This document shows positions 25,459-36,417 of a DNA stretch of 64,000 bases, piece by piece (the first letter of the stretch is position 1; every line of letters starts with the position of its first letter). Below the pieces are notes generated by a model, which saw nothing but the letters and a program-made list of their open reading frames with translations, was not told the DNA's origin and did no database searches. The DNA is from Maratus speciosus (taxonomy: Eukaryota; Arthropoda; Arachnida; Araneae; Salticidae): positions 325,085,283-325,149,282 of the forward strand of contig OZ010791.1 of assembly GCA_963932465.1 (NCBI GenBank). The letters are read 5' to 3'. Made by a program: the position numbers and the translations under genes.

Positions 25459-28161
25459 TTAACCCATAGACCACGGCTTCATGTATTCGGCCCCGGTTGA
25501 CGTCTTCCCTGGACCTTCATGATCTCCTACTTTCTTTACTTCATACCGATCATGATTCTTGGCTGCAGTTGTCTCATATGGCCCCAAATATTTTTCTTTA
25601 AGTTTGATAGTATTGCCAAATTGCGTCCTCTTTATGGCGACGATATCTCCTATTTTGTATTTTCGTGGCTGTTTTCTTTTCTTATCAAACTGCACCTTGT
25701 TTTCTTCTTGTATTTTGAGTATATTTTTCTTTGCTTCTTCTCTCATGTCTTCGCGTTCTTCCATCATACATTCGGTAAATTCTTCTTCCAAAATTTTCTT
25801 GATGTTCTGCATGTTACTGTCCTTCATTTTAACTCCTGTCATTAATTCAAAAGGTCTATACTTGGTGCTTCGTGTTACTGTGCTATTGATAATTCTTTGT
25901 AATTTTGGTACATACTTATACCACTTGGATTCATCATTATATGCTTCAGGTTGAATTAAAATTTCGCCTGTAGATCTTTTTGCGTTATTATATTCTTTTT
26001 CTTTAACATTTTTTGTATTATTTTCAATAGGATCATCTGTTATTTTCTGATCAGAATTGTTTTTGGACTTTTTCTTTCTAACCGTTTTTCTTTTAGGTCT
26101 TTTTCTACTCTTTTTGTGTTTATTTTCGGTTTCCTTCTCAGTGTCTTTACTTTCGGATCTCTCCTGTCTAGTGATGATGAATTTCTTATTGGTTTCTTTT
26201 TCCTTACTCGGGATCACAGGAGCCGTAAAATCTGAGGTGCTCCATTTGATAATGTCATAATCTAAATACTGTCGTACTTGTTTATTGATGATTTCCCGCT
26301 CAACTAAAGATAATCTTTTTGGACGTTCGCAGATAGGTTTTTTATCTTCCGTTAGTATTTTCATATTTAATCCATTATCTTTCATTTTGCTCATTTTGCA
26401 GGATTTTATTAATCCTCGTATTTCTTTTCTGTTAGCTGAATTTGTAATATGAGTTAAATCCATTCCGCCATTTTCGCAGTCGATATTAACCATATTTTTC
26501 CTACCTCGATTATCGTTGCTTATATTTGATGTGGCTACTTCATCTGTTTTGAAAGGGACTTTATTAATTTTTATGTAACCTACTCGTACTGTATTGTTGT
26601 TGATTATTCTAACAACATCTTCCTCTACTTTTAACGTCAGGCCTTCGATTGCTTTTCTACCTATTATTAAATCATAGTCAGCTTCTTGCACCACGTAAAA
26701 TTTATCTTGTATTTCTATACCATCTACATAAACTTTATGGAAGAAAAAACCTGTTGGTTTAATTTCTTTTCCACCTATGCCCGATATCGATATGTTGTCG
26801 CTGGTTAATTTTGACACGTTTATTGCAGTATGATATCTTGAATTGGCGATTGAAATATCACTCCCTGTATCGATTATTATGTTTGTTTTTATTCCTTGAA
26901 TATTCAGGATTCTTCCTTTCTTTCCTTTTAACGTGCCCGTATTAACTACTTTTCTTTGCGTGTTTTGGCTCCAATCTTGGTATTTCGTTTCTCGCCAATT
27001 TTGATTACGTTGCGGGTTATAATTTGAATAATTTTGTTGTGTTTTACTTTCCATGGTACAATTCTTACTCACGTGATCAGGTCTGCCACAATTATAACAT
27101 ATTATACGTGCCTCGTTTCTTCCATGGTTCACATTGTGCCTATTGTCAACTTGGCGCCTTTTCGAATTGGCGTAGTCAGCCACTCTCGATCGTTTATCCT
27201 CAAAACTCCCATTTGTATTCCTTATAGCTTGTTTATTGCAAACCCTTCGTGCCGTTTCGTAAATATCTAATTTGTTTACTAATTCGTCTATCTTTTTTAT
27301 TATTAACAATTCCTCTGCAAAATGTGTCTTTGTTTCCGCAGGTAAATTATGCCTAATTTGATTAACTACAATTAATTCCGATAATTCCTCAAAGCTATCT
27401 ATTTCAAGGTCGTCGATCCATTGTTTAAAATATACCTTGATCTCATAAGCGAAATCGCGCCAATTAGCCGATGATCCTTTTTTGAGTGAGAAAAATTTCA
27501 GCCTAAACTCTTCTGGCGATAGTTTGTACCGTTTTAAAAGAATACTTTTTATATAGTCATAATCCTGCATTTCGGGTTCACTCTCCCTGGTTATTATATT
27601 GATCACATCTAATGGCATTAGGTTAATTAAATAGTTGACCCATTCTTTTTTATCAATGCCCGTTTGCGCCATTTGCCTTTCATACATAGCCAAGTATAAA
27701 CTAATATCATTTGTACTATCGTATTTTGTTAATAATCTAAGCAATTCATATTGCTTACCTGAATTTGTCCTTGTGTCCACATCGATGTGCTGTCTTGAAT
27801 TTTCTTGTAGTTGTATTTTCTTAATCTCAAATTCTCTTTCGCGATCTTTTTCTTCCAATTCTATTCTCCATTTTCTCTCTTCCATTTCCATTTTCAGTTT
27901 CTTTTCTTCAAGTTCCGATTGCGCTTTTAGTTTCTTTTCTTCAGTCTCTGCTCTTAATTTCTTTTCTTCAAGTTCTGATTCCGCTTTTCTAGCTGCCACA
28001 ATTACTTCTAGGCGGTCCTTTATAAAATCTTCATCGTAATCTTCCCAGTTTTTAATTAGCTTTATTAGGACATGGATTGTCGGTTTTTCTGGTGGTTGAA
28101 TTCCGCATTCCTCACAGAGATCTATTAGATCAATTCTTTTAGCTTTATTTAAGGATACCAT
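25459..28161 (-). CDS. Gag-protease with integrase C-terminal tail, RT core absent
   Basis: There are 900 codons from the ATG at 28161. The frame is open to 28209, but upstream there is only GTG. Approximate order, numbered from that ATG: residues 1-60 N-terminal; 60-125 a charged coiled coil with ELEEKKL-type repeats; 125-330 Gag capsid-like region; 355-367 CCHC zinc knuckle (CYNCGRPDHVSKNC), which would bind RNA; ~425-435 retropepsin active site (IIIDTGSDISIANSRY); 610-660 the start of reverse transcriptase (SLVEREIINKQVRQYLDYDI, TAPVIPSKEK). It then jumps to a Lys/Arg-rich stretch (~665-700) and the integrase C-terminal part (STKYRPFELMTGVKM, KIGDIVAIKRTQFG, VKKVGDHEGPGKTS). The catalytic YxDD, RNase H and integrase DDE core are absent, yet the frame is uninterrupted. 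Gag and protease may still work; the element itself cannot reverse-transcribe. Confidence 0.9.
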   Translation of the reverse strand: MVSLNKAKRIDLIDLCEECGIQPPEKPTIHVLIKLIKNWEDYDEDFIKDRLEVIVAARKAESELEEKKLRAETEEKKLKAQSELEEKKLKMEMEERKWRIELEEKDREREFEIKKIQLQENSRQHIDVDTRTNSGKQYELLRLLTKYDSTNDISLYLAMYERQMAQTGIDKKEWVNYLINLMPLDVINIITRESEPEMQDYDYIKSILLKRYKLSPEEFRLKFFSLKKGSSANWRDFAYEIKVYFKQWIDDLEIDSFEELSELIVVNQIRHNLPAETKTHFAEELLIIKKIDELVNKLDIYETARRVCNKQAIRNTNGSFEDKRSRVADYANSKRRQVDNRHNVNHGRNEARIICYNCGRPDHVSKNCTMESKTQQNYSNYNPQRNQNWRETKYQDWSQNTQRKVVNTGTLKGKKGRILNIQGIKTNIIIDTGSDISIANSRYHTAINVSKLTSDNISISGIGGKEIKPTGFFFHKVYVDGIEIQDKFYVVQEADYDLIIGRKAIEGLTLKVEEDVVRIINNNTVRVGYIKINKVPFKTDEVATSNISNDNRGRKNMVNIDCENGGMDLTHITNSANRKEIRGLIKSCKMSKMKDNGLNMKILTEDKKPICERPKRLSLVEREIINKQVRQYLDYDIIKWSTSDFTAPVIPSKEKETNKKFIITRQERSESKDTEKETENKHKKSRKRPKRKTVRKKKSKNNSDQKITDDPIENNTKNVKEKEYNNAKRSTGEILIQPEAYNDESKWYKYVPKLQRIINSTVTRSTKYRPFELMTGVKMKDSNMQNIKKILEEEFTECMMEEREDMREEAKKNILKIQEENKVQFDKKRKQPRKYKIGDIVAIKRTQFGNTIKLKEKYLGPYETTAAKNHDRYEVKKVGDHEGPGKTSTGAEYMKPWSMG

Positions 28162-28309
28162 GTTTTTCAAAGTTGTACTTGGATAAATATGACTACGGTT
28201 TTTACACACTTGCCTTATTCATTCACAATCCATTTTTTGACACTGGCGATTGACAACAATTTCTCTTCGATTAATATTTTACTATTTATTCCACTAATAG
28301 TCGCTTAAA

Positions 28310-28329
28310 ATCCCGGCATCGAGCCCCCA
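28310..28329 (-). promoter_or_regulatory. Primer-binding site, tRNA-Pro type
   Basis: Just inside the 5' LTR the sense strand reads TGGGGGCTCG followed by ATGCCGGGAT. The first ten bases equal the start of the well-known tRNA-Pro primer site of gammaretroviruses (TGGGGGCTCG), and the rest is close to it apart from a small difference in the middle. Taking this as the primer site sets the LTR end at ..ACAAATT. Confidence 0.6.
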
Positions 28330-28755
28330 AATTTGTAGAAGTTATTGTTTGTAAAATGTTAATATATAGATAATTTAAATAAGTAGACGTTTGAATCACA
28401 ATACGTACACTTTAATACAATTCTATAAGGGTAACTTTACATCACTTCGTTGATACTTTTCTAAATGCAGCACCTTTCTTACTTAAAACTTACAACATAT
28501 TTCTTACGAATAATTTGATTAGGCTTAACAATACCTTCCTTGGCATCTAATGAGCCGCTGCTTCATGCACAACATTATTTTTTAGACTGCTTCTTTTTTT
28601 AATTTTTGAATATGTCCAAACCTTGATCTCATGATTGTGAATTTTCATTACTCGTGCTTTCAAATTATGGATAATAAAAATACCAGAGCATCAGTTAATT
28701 TGTTTATCATGTACGTCATAAAGAAAATAAAGTATGTTTAAATTTAAATCCTACA
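28330..28755 (-). repeat. 5' LTR
   Basis: Partner of 24856..25280. Its outer edge abuts a TA run at 28756-28770. It should hold the element's promoter and polyadenylation signals. I could not pick a TATA box with confidence in AT-rich DNA. Confidence 0.9.
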
Positions 28756-29737
28756 TATATATATATATATCCTTAAAATAATTCTGCTAAATTAGTGTGT
28801 TCTATAAGAAAACTATCGCGAGACTATACATGGATATTTGTGTAAACGTCTGCAAATGATCAGAATATATTTTTCCTTGAAATATATAAACTAAATTATA
28901 ACTATTGAAATGGCTGAAACTTTTTATATTAATAACATTTCCAACTATAGAATTGAAATTGTTATTGAAAATAAACAGATTTGAGCCCTAAATATTAAAC
29001 TTTCTTTCATTGTAAAATCTCTATTCAATTAAGTGTTAAAATAATTTAATATGCTTGGTCTTATCAATTTGTTCAAAATAGATAATGGTAATGTAATATA
29101 TTTTTTCATTATTTAGTAGCCCAATTTATATCAGAAAACATTCTTTTCTTGATAATTAAAATAATCTAAATAAATTACTTTACATTATTAAATTGAAAAT
29201 TCTTTATCTTATAAAATGTCATTTAATAAAATTAAAACATTAAGAAAACATGACAATATATTTTCAGCTATCTACTATAATGAATAACAAATAAAGTTGT
29301 TTTGATCAAAATATATATCCTTAAATTAATTACGTTTATTTTATTGCAGTGCTTAATTAATGACTAACATAAATAATTCTAGGATTCTATTAAGGAAACA
29401 TAAATAAATAAATAAAAGCTGGCTTTTGTAATTTAGATTAATCCGATGAACACAGAACTGTATATTTTAAAATGTTAATTTTCTTTTCATTCAGAAAGGA
29501 ATTTAAGCATAAAGCATATGTAAATAAATAAATAAAAAAACAAGTAAATGTATTAGGTACTAATTTCTGCATATTTCCATAACTGGCGTGAGTAATATAA
29601 TTTCAGCATCCTTTATATACTGTAAATATTTTTGTTTGCATTAAAATTCTAACTAGCGGGGATGACAGAGTTAGCTCAGAAAAATTAGCTTTGTGTTTAA
29701 TTCGATATTTTATTCTCATTGTATCATTCTTGCTGTT
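28756..29737. other. AT-rich spacer
   Basis: Nothing was recognised apart from the TA run at its start. Confidence 0.4.
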
Positions 29738-30438
29738 TAGATACAATTGGAATAATCCTGAGCCATAGTGACCCAAAATGGCCCATTAACCGAATGTTTT
29801 CGAACATGCGACCTAATCAATGGTCTTCTCGAATCCTAAAACGATTGAATACAAAATTTAGTCAAAATCGTTGAAGTCGTTTTATAGATAAAATTAGCTT
29901 GCCCCACGGTAACCCAAAAAGGATCCACTAATCTAAATTTATGTAACATTTGACATATCCGAATGGTCTTCTCATTCTGGGAAACGGTGTAATGAAAATT
30001 TTCGTCAAAAACGTTTGTGCCATTTTTTAGATACAATTAGCTTTACTTTAACCCATTGTGATCCAAAATGACCCGTTAATCAAATTTTCTTGAACATGTG
30101 ACCCAGGTAAGATGGTTTTCTCGAACCCGAAAATGATGGAATACAAAATTCAATCAAAATGATTAAAGCCGTTTTCTAAATAAACTTAGCTTGACTCACA
30201 ATGACCCAAAAATGACCCACTAATCAAATTTTCTCGAACATGTGACCTAGCCCAATGATCTTCTCGTGCCCGGAAACAGTGTAATACAAAATTTTGTCAA
30301 AATCGTTTGAGTCGTTTTTTAGATACAATTAGCTTGACAAACAGTTACCCAAAAATGATCCGCTAATCGAATTTTCTCGAACATGTGACTGAGCACAATA
30401 GTCTTCTCAAGCTCGGAAACGATATAATACAAAATTTT
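29738..30438. repeat. Tandem array, ~145-bp unit, about 4.5 copies
   Basis: Each unit has gacccaaaaatgacccactaatc, aaattttctcgaacatgtgacc, gtcttctcgaacccggaaac, taatacaaaattttgtcaaaatcg and gtcgttttttagatacaattagcttgac. Unit starts fall near 29769, 29908, 30060, 30204 and 30347. The array ends abruptly where the large inverted repeat begins at 30439. It is non-coding. Confidence 0.8.
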
Positions 30439-32500
30439 GGTCTGGCAGTTGGGAGACGTTGCGTGTACCTGCTGGAGAAGGGGTTATGCAGGTCTAAAAA
30501 CTTCAAAATTACGTCCTTTTAGCATGATTTTTGTTTATAACATCTGTTTGTACTAACTATTTGTGATATTAATCCATTATTACCAGACGTTACCAATGTC
30601 GCTAAGACCCTGCCAGATCCACATTTATAGGTAACATTGGTTAACATACAACCTATAATTAATTTTCCAGACACAAATTCGGTTGCAAAGTTAATGCCAG
30701 ACGGCTTTAAATATGGCAGCGAAAGTACCTGTTTAAAAAGTGTTTTATAGTTTAAAAATTATAAGTCTTCTTTATGTCATTTTATGAATCTTAAAAATTA
30801 CAAGATATTACTCTTTGGCTAGCAGACAACTTATAATTAATTTGCCAGACACAAAATCGGTTGCAAAGTTAATAGCAGACGGCTTTAAATATGGCAACGA
30901 AAGTGCCCGTTTCAAGAGTGTTTTATAGTTTAAAAATTATAAGTCATCTTTATGAATCTTAAAAATTACAAAATATTACTCTTTGGCTAGCAGACAACTT
31001 ATAATTAATTTGCCAGATACGAATTCGGTTGCAAAGTTAATGCCAGACGGCTTTAAATATGGCAACGAAAGTGCCTGTTTCAAGAGTGTTTTATAGTTTA
31101 AAATTTATAAGTCATCTTTACGTCATTTTATCAAGCTTAAAAATTACAAGATATTACTTTTGCCTAGCAGACAACCTATAATTAATTTGCCAGACATAAA
31201 TTCGCTTTCAAAGTTAATGCCAGACGGCTTTAAATATGGCAACGAAAGTGCCGGTTTCAAGAGTGTTTTATAGTTTAAAAATTATGTCATCTTTATGAAT
31301 CTTAAAAATTACAAAATATTACTCTTTGGCTAGCAGACAACTTATAATTAATTTGCCAGACACAAAATCGGTTGCAAAGTTAATGGCAGACGGCTTTAAA
31401 TATGGCAACGAAAGTGCCTGTTTCAAGAATGTTTTTTAGTTTAAAAATTATGTCATCTTTACGTCTTTTTATCAAGCTTAAAAATTACAAGATATTACTT
31501 TTGGCTAGCAGACAACCTATAATTAATTTGCCAGACATAAATTCGCTTGCAAAGTTAATGCCAGATGGCTTTAAATATGGCAACGAAAGTGCCTGTTTCA
31601 AGAGTGTTTTATAGTTTAAAAATTATAAGTCATCTTTATGAATCTTAAAAATTACAAAATATTACTCTTTGGCTAGCAGACAACTTATAATTAATTTGCC
31701 AGATACAAATTCGGTTGCAAAGTTAATGCCAGACGGCTTTAAATATGGCAACGAAAGTGCCTGTTTCAAGAGTGTTTTATTGTTTAAAATTTATAAGTCA
31801 TCTTTACGTCATTTTATCAAGCTTAGAAATTACAAGATATTACTCTTTGGCTAGCAGACAACCTATAATTAATTTGCCAGACACAAAATCGGTTGCAAAG
31901 TTAATGGCAGACGACTTTAAATATGGCAACGAAAGTGCCTGTTTCAAGAGTGTTTTTTAGTTTAAAAATTATGTCATCTTTACGTTATTTTATCAAGCTT
32001 AAAAATTACCAGATATTACTTTTGGATAGCAGACAACCTATAATTCATTTGCCAGACACAAATTCGCTTGCAAAGTTAATGCCAGACGACTTTAAATATG
32101 GCAAAGAAAGTGCCTGTTTCAAGTGTGTTTTATAGTTTAAAAATTATAAGTCATCTTTATGTCATTTTATGAATCTTAAAAATTACAAAATATTACTCTT
32201 TGGCTAGTAGACATCTTATAATTAATTTGCCAGATACAAATTCGGTTGCAAAGTTAATGCCAGACGGCATTAAATATGACAACGAAAGTGCCTGTTTCAA
32301 GAGTGTTTTATAGTTTAAAATTTATAAGTCATCTTTACGCCCTTTTATCAAGCTTAAAAATTACAAGATATTACTCTTTGGCTAGCAGAACACCTATAAT
32401 TAATTTGCCAGACACAAATTCGTTTGCAAAGTTAATGCCAGACGGCTTTAAATATGGCAACGAAAGTGCCTGTTTCAAGAGAGTTTTATAGTTTAAAAAT
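30439..32500 (+). repeat. Left arm of a giant inverted repeat: unique tip plus ~175-bp satellite, 11 units
   Basis: The tip (30439-30660, starting GGTCTGGCAG) is followed by 11 units. Each unit contains cctataattaatttgccaga, aattcggttgcaaagttaat, gccagacggctttaaatatg, gcaacgaaagtgcctgtttc and aagagtgttttatagttt. The phrase cctgtttcaagag recurs every 168-179 bp from about 30727 to 32470. A short form lacks gtcatttta..agct in the tail of the unit. The whole arm, including the tip, is repeated in reverse complement at 36548..37745. Open frames such as MATKVPVSRVFYSLK are by-products of the repeat. Confidence 0.9.
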
Positions 32501-32852
32501 TACAATTACATAAATTTACATTAATTACACAAAATTAAACATTTTTTTCGACATACACTATATATATATATATTGAAAAATCCAAATTCATATAATTTAT
32601 TACACGATAAAAAACATCTAACAAACTGTAACTAAAACAATAATTATCAAAACCAAGAGTAACTAAGAAAAAACTAAACATGAAGACAAGTGGCCAAGGC
32701 TTATGACTTGTACTGCGGGGTTAAACATGTTTTACGTGCACAACATTCCCCCTCACTTACCAAGACCAAACAAATAGAAATTGAAAAAAATGAAAACCAC
32801 AAACTAACCCAAAAGCCGACAAATGAAGTCCGTGAATATCCTCACCGCTAAG

Positions 32853-34867
32853 CTATTTTCGATAGGAATCACTTTTATATAAATCACCATCATCGAACAA
32901 TTCCAATGTTTTATTTCGATAGCTTTTTTTCTTGATAAAATTGAAAGTTAAATCATTCAGAAAATGTATTGGGTAATTTTGTTTACTGGCGTTTATGTAA
33001 AGGTTAAAAATTTCACCAACCAATTTATCAACATTTGAACACAATTTTGCAATACGATTTAAACAATTTAAATATATATTTCTAAAAATTGAAACATGCA
33101 CGTTACTATTAAAGTTTAATATTTTTATTGTATCAAAATCAAAATAATTTCTTTTATCATAAATACTATATACTAAAATTTCGTTTATAATCACCAAATT
33201 AACATCCAAGTAGTTGACATTGCCCTGATTATCCGAAGCACTCTTCAAATTTAAAGTGTCTGTATAACATTTAAATTGATAAATTTCTTTATTGTTATTC
33301 AGCTCAACCACCAAAACGTCATCTATATATCTGTATATCTTTAAGTCTTTTTCCAACAATAAACCGTCTTCATATGTGAACAGATAAATATCTGCAAGGA
33401 TGGAGCTACAACTGCCCCCCATTGGAATACCTCACACTTGTTTATATATTGTTTTCCCTTCAAACAGATAATTTTCATAAACAACAAATTGAAATAAATC
33501 GGTGAATATTTCAATACTGATATCCTTCTCTTTAGATTTCTTGAAAAAATTCATAACTCTGTACTTCAAATCATTTAAATTTATGCTATTATACAAATCC
33601 TCGAAATCATATGTATACAATCCTGTAATGTTTTTCAGCTTTTTTAAACTTTTTATAAGTTCATAGCTATTTTTTATTACTATCGAAGAATATTCATTTA
33701 TAACCTGATCGAAAATCTTTTGTAATATATTCAACAATTTTTTATTTACACATTCCAGGTAAGAACCAAACCCACAAGTTACGGTTCTAAAAGTAATTGG
33801 GTTTTTATGGAATTTTGGAATCATTACAAGATAAGGAAATTCCACACTATTTTGCTTTGATTTTATTTTTTATAAAACGCCTTCACTCTGTTTACAATAA
33901 CTTGTTTTGTAGTTTTTAGTAGTTGATAATTTCCCTCATTCTTGTAGGTTTCCCTTAGAATATATCCGTATAATTTTTTACATATTATAGCATAGTTGAT
34001 GTTAGCTTTATCCACATACGTAATGATAAAATCATCCTGTAGATTTTTTACTGCTTTAATCAAATCTTTGTAAGATTCTCCCGAGACACCCTCAAAATCT
34101 TTATGGTAAAAGCCTTGTAATTCTTTTAAAATATAGTGCCTCCATTCCTCAAAAACGCTTTTTGGTAAACCATATTTATATATTAATTTTTGAATGAAGA
34201 TATCTATATTATTTGACAAACGTTTAATAGCTAACCCCCTACTCACAACTCTACTCAATCTGTATTTTGTACCATACCTCATGTAATTTCTGATATTTGT
34301 GTCTGCTACTATAGTAAGATCCCCGGTAAGAATATGTCCGTAATTTGAATTAACGTATTTATTCTATTCAACTTTATTACAATGACAAATACTGTTTTCA
34401 ATACAGCTCTGCAAATTCCTAGAGTAACTGTTGTAGTTAAATATAACTCTGCCTAATGGTTTATCGTATTTGTAAGCTTTAATAATATGCATGTTTTTAT
34501 CCGGCAGGTATTCATTGTACTTATTTAAAATTCCCTTAAAATTAGCACCCCTAAAATGGTGCCCCATGTAATCCAATACACAATAAATCTTATTCTCTAT
34601 ATTAACTTTGTTGTTTTTCAACTCAATGTAACCATTAAGTCTCTGCTTACCTATTCTGAATCTCAACAGATCAAACCCTATATCCATATTTCCGTTACCT
34701 GTATGTTCATATAATTCTCCCAATAAATCGGGTATTAACTTCTTTTTCACATTGAAAATTATGTATTTTATTGTTTTAACAATATTGCCGGAATTAATAT
34801 TGACAATAGCATTTTTAATATCCTTACTACAATTTAGATCATTAACCTTGACATTTTGTTTATTATG
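32853..34867 (-). pseudogene. Penelope-type reverse transcriptase part of the Naiad-like ORF
   Basis: It would copy the element's RNA at a nicked target. In order: HILTGDLTIVADTNIR (34340-34295), a motif region typical of Penelope RTs; VMIPKFHKNP (33825); YTYDFEDLYNSIN (about 33625), motif A; GIPMGGSCSSILADIYL (33431), motif B; RYIDDVLVV (33330), the catalytic motif C with both Asp present; and YLDVNLVI. Breaks: TAG at 34366-34364, a one-base frameshift in an A run near 33855, and TGA at 33434-33432 immediately before GIPMG. The terminal TAG at 32855-32853 looks like the natural end. Upstream it joins the CxC linker across the inserted pogo-type MITE. The TGA could be a selenocysteine codon, as reported for spider Naiads; TAG and the frameshift are decay. 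Confidence 0.8.
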
Positions 34868-34869
34868 TA

Positions 34870-35688
34870 GGGGAGACCGGGGGAATGTCGCCAACCCGGG
34901 TTATGCCGCCACCCCACCTAGTTTAAAAACTAAGGGCAGTTTGAGATAGTGAATGTGCCTGCACTATAGCTGCCAACAATATAAACAGTGCCTAAAGTGA
35001 GAGTGACTTTGCTGTACGTCGTTCGTTTGTTCTAGTAAAAAATGTAGTTTTCATCTAGTTTCTTATTATTTTGGAGCTTAAAATGAGTAGAGATAAGCAC
35101 CTTTTATTGTAACATTAGGTATTTAAGGTAATATGACCCGTAATCTACATGCATTCGCCGACATTTTGATGCAATGTGTTGAATAAGTTCGGTTCTTCTT
35201 TCGGCTTTGCTTGGGGATTTCCGCCATATTGTCCTCTCGGGGTAATGCCGCTTCCATGCAAATCGGATAAGAAATGGCCTCATTTCAATGTAGTGGAGCC
35301 GATTCAGCAGAGTGACTTTTGCAGTATGAAGTAAATTGTAAGCTTAACCATTATTCTGCTCAATTACATTGCTTTCTAACTATTTTCAGTAGGTTGCGTG
35401 TTTCCTAGTATCCATTTGATGCATGTACTAGGTCATTAAAGAGTGGCGGCATTACCGCAGTACAGTGGCGGAATTACCCCAGTGTCCTGGGTAATCCCGC
35501 CACTGTGCAGAGGTTTAAAAAATATTTTTTTATGTATGCTTACTTTACAGTTATGATTACAGTTAAATTTATACAGATACTAAAGATCATGATTCAGCTT
35601 TAGAATTTTTACTATTAAAAAATAAACATTTTTTCGAGGTGAAAAAATTTAAATTCCCTTAAGGTGTCGCCATTCCCCCGGTCTCCCC
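34870..35688. mobile_element. pogo-type MITE inserted in the Penelope linker
   Basis: The ends are GGGGAGACCGGGGGAATGTC and its complement (gaca)TTCCCCCGGTCTCCCC, with minor differences. TA at 34868-34869 and 35689-35690 is the target duplication. It is 819 bp. The interior repeats phrases around GGCGGCATTACC and has no transposase. It shares GGGGAGACCGGGG ends with the element at 52593..54263. Dropping it with one TA leaves the Penelope frame continuous across the site. Confidence 0.85.
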
Positions 35689-35690
35689 TA

Positions 35691-36417
35691 ACTCACACTC
35701 ACAACTCAAATCGTGATTAATTTTTTCATAGACTGACTCTTTCAATATTGTATTTCTAAAATTTTCAAAACATTAATTTGATCAAACATAACATTTAAAC
35801 CATAGGGGTACACTGTTCCGTATTTAGTCATCATATTCCTTTCACATATTAATCTTTCAGCCTTGTTTGCAACTATATGCAAAATCGATATTTCAATATT
35901 TTCAATTCCATGTTTTGCAAAATGTACTATTTCAATCTCCTGTTCGTCCCTCGCACTCGTTATCTTTCTTATATATTTTTTGTGGTTGTTAAATCTCATA
36001 TTAAAAGGACCAGACGTTTGTCCTATGCAAGACATGTTACAAATTTTACATTTTAATCTATACACACAGTTAAATACCTTAAAAAAGTTTACACAATTTT
36101 CATCCACGGAATTACAGTTATCCTTTTCAGCATGGATGCAGACTTTACATCTTTTATACTTGCATTTCTTAAATTTTAAATAATCCCCCCCCCCCATCAT
36201 TTCTCATACTTTTATTGTAAAAATATCAAGTTTTATACTTCTTCTCTACCATACTAGTCTTCTCTACCTTCTCCTTTATATCTGAAATTTTGCTGTTGTA
36301 AACATATCTAGTTTTATATCTAGCACTACCACTCACTGTTGAATCCATAACATTTTTATAACAATTAAAATTACTATTTTTACTGTAGTTTCCATACATT
36401 TTATAATTTTTATTCAA
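35691..36417 (-). pseudogene. N-terminal GIY-YIG endonuclease part of the Naiad-like ORF
   Basis: The endonuclease would nick target DNA to prime reverse transcription. The longest open part is 36200-35742. It has Cys pairs (CKYKRCKVCIHAEK; later CKICNMSC), the GIY-YIG core as NCVYRLKC and SCIGQTSG, and the conserved Arg/His helix NMRFNNHKKYIRK. The N-terminal 63 codons (36417-36226) end at TGA 36228-36226. They then stay open to a run of 11 G (plus-strand C 36185-36195), where the frame changes, so slippage in that run is likely. A second one-base shift near 35771 moves the frame into LKESVYEKINHDLSCECE, whose CEC is the CxC linker cut by the MITE. No ATG start can be fixed upstream because the frame runs into the TA microsatellite. 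Confidence 0.75.

Larger units (their letters stand above)
24856..28755 (-). mobile_element. Ty3/gypsy-type LTR retrotransposon, RT-deleted, young
   Basis: Two ~425-bp LTRs (24856..25280 and 28330..28755) flank a single ORF on the minus strand, so the 5' LTR is the right-hand one. In the sense direction the LTR runs TGTAGGATTTAAATTT to TTCTACAAATT. By eye the LTRs differ by about five substitutions and one T indel, roughly 1%, which implies a recent insertion. Both flanks are TA repeat, so a 4-5-bp target duplication (tata) fits but cannot be proved. The reverse transcriptase core, RNase H and the integrase core are missing, so movement needs a helper. Confidence 0.95.

Noticed and set aside
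25519..28039. Several plus-strand open frames opposite the LTR element ORF
   Set aside because: They are antisense shadows of the Gag-protease frame and lack recognisable domains.
24855..28760. Five-base target duplication of the LTR element
   Set aside because: Both flanks are TA repeats, so any match is uninformative; it is left as compatible but unproved.
31402..32491. Repeated 60-71-residue open frames (MATKVPVSRVF..)
   Set aside because: They are by-products of the ~175-bp satellite. They recur with the unit and stop at unit borders; the same happens in reverse at 36713-37284.
32690..32790. SECIS element downstream of the Penelope ORF (minus strand GTGAGGGG..AACCCC hairpin)
   Set aside because: A GGGG/CCCC and TGTT/AACA hairpin can be drawn, but the GA partner and correct spacing of the SECIS core are missing by eye. 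A covariance search would be needed.
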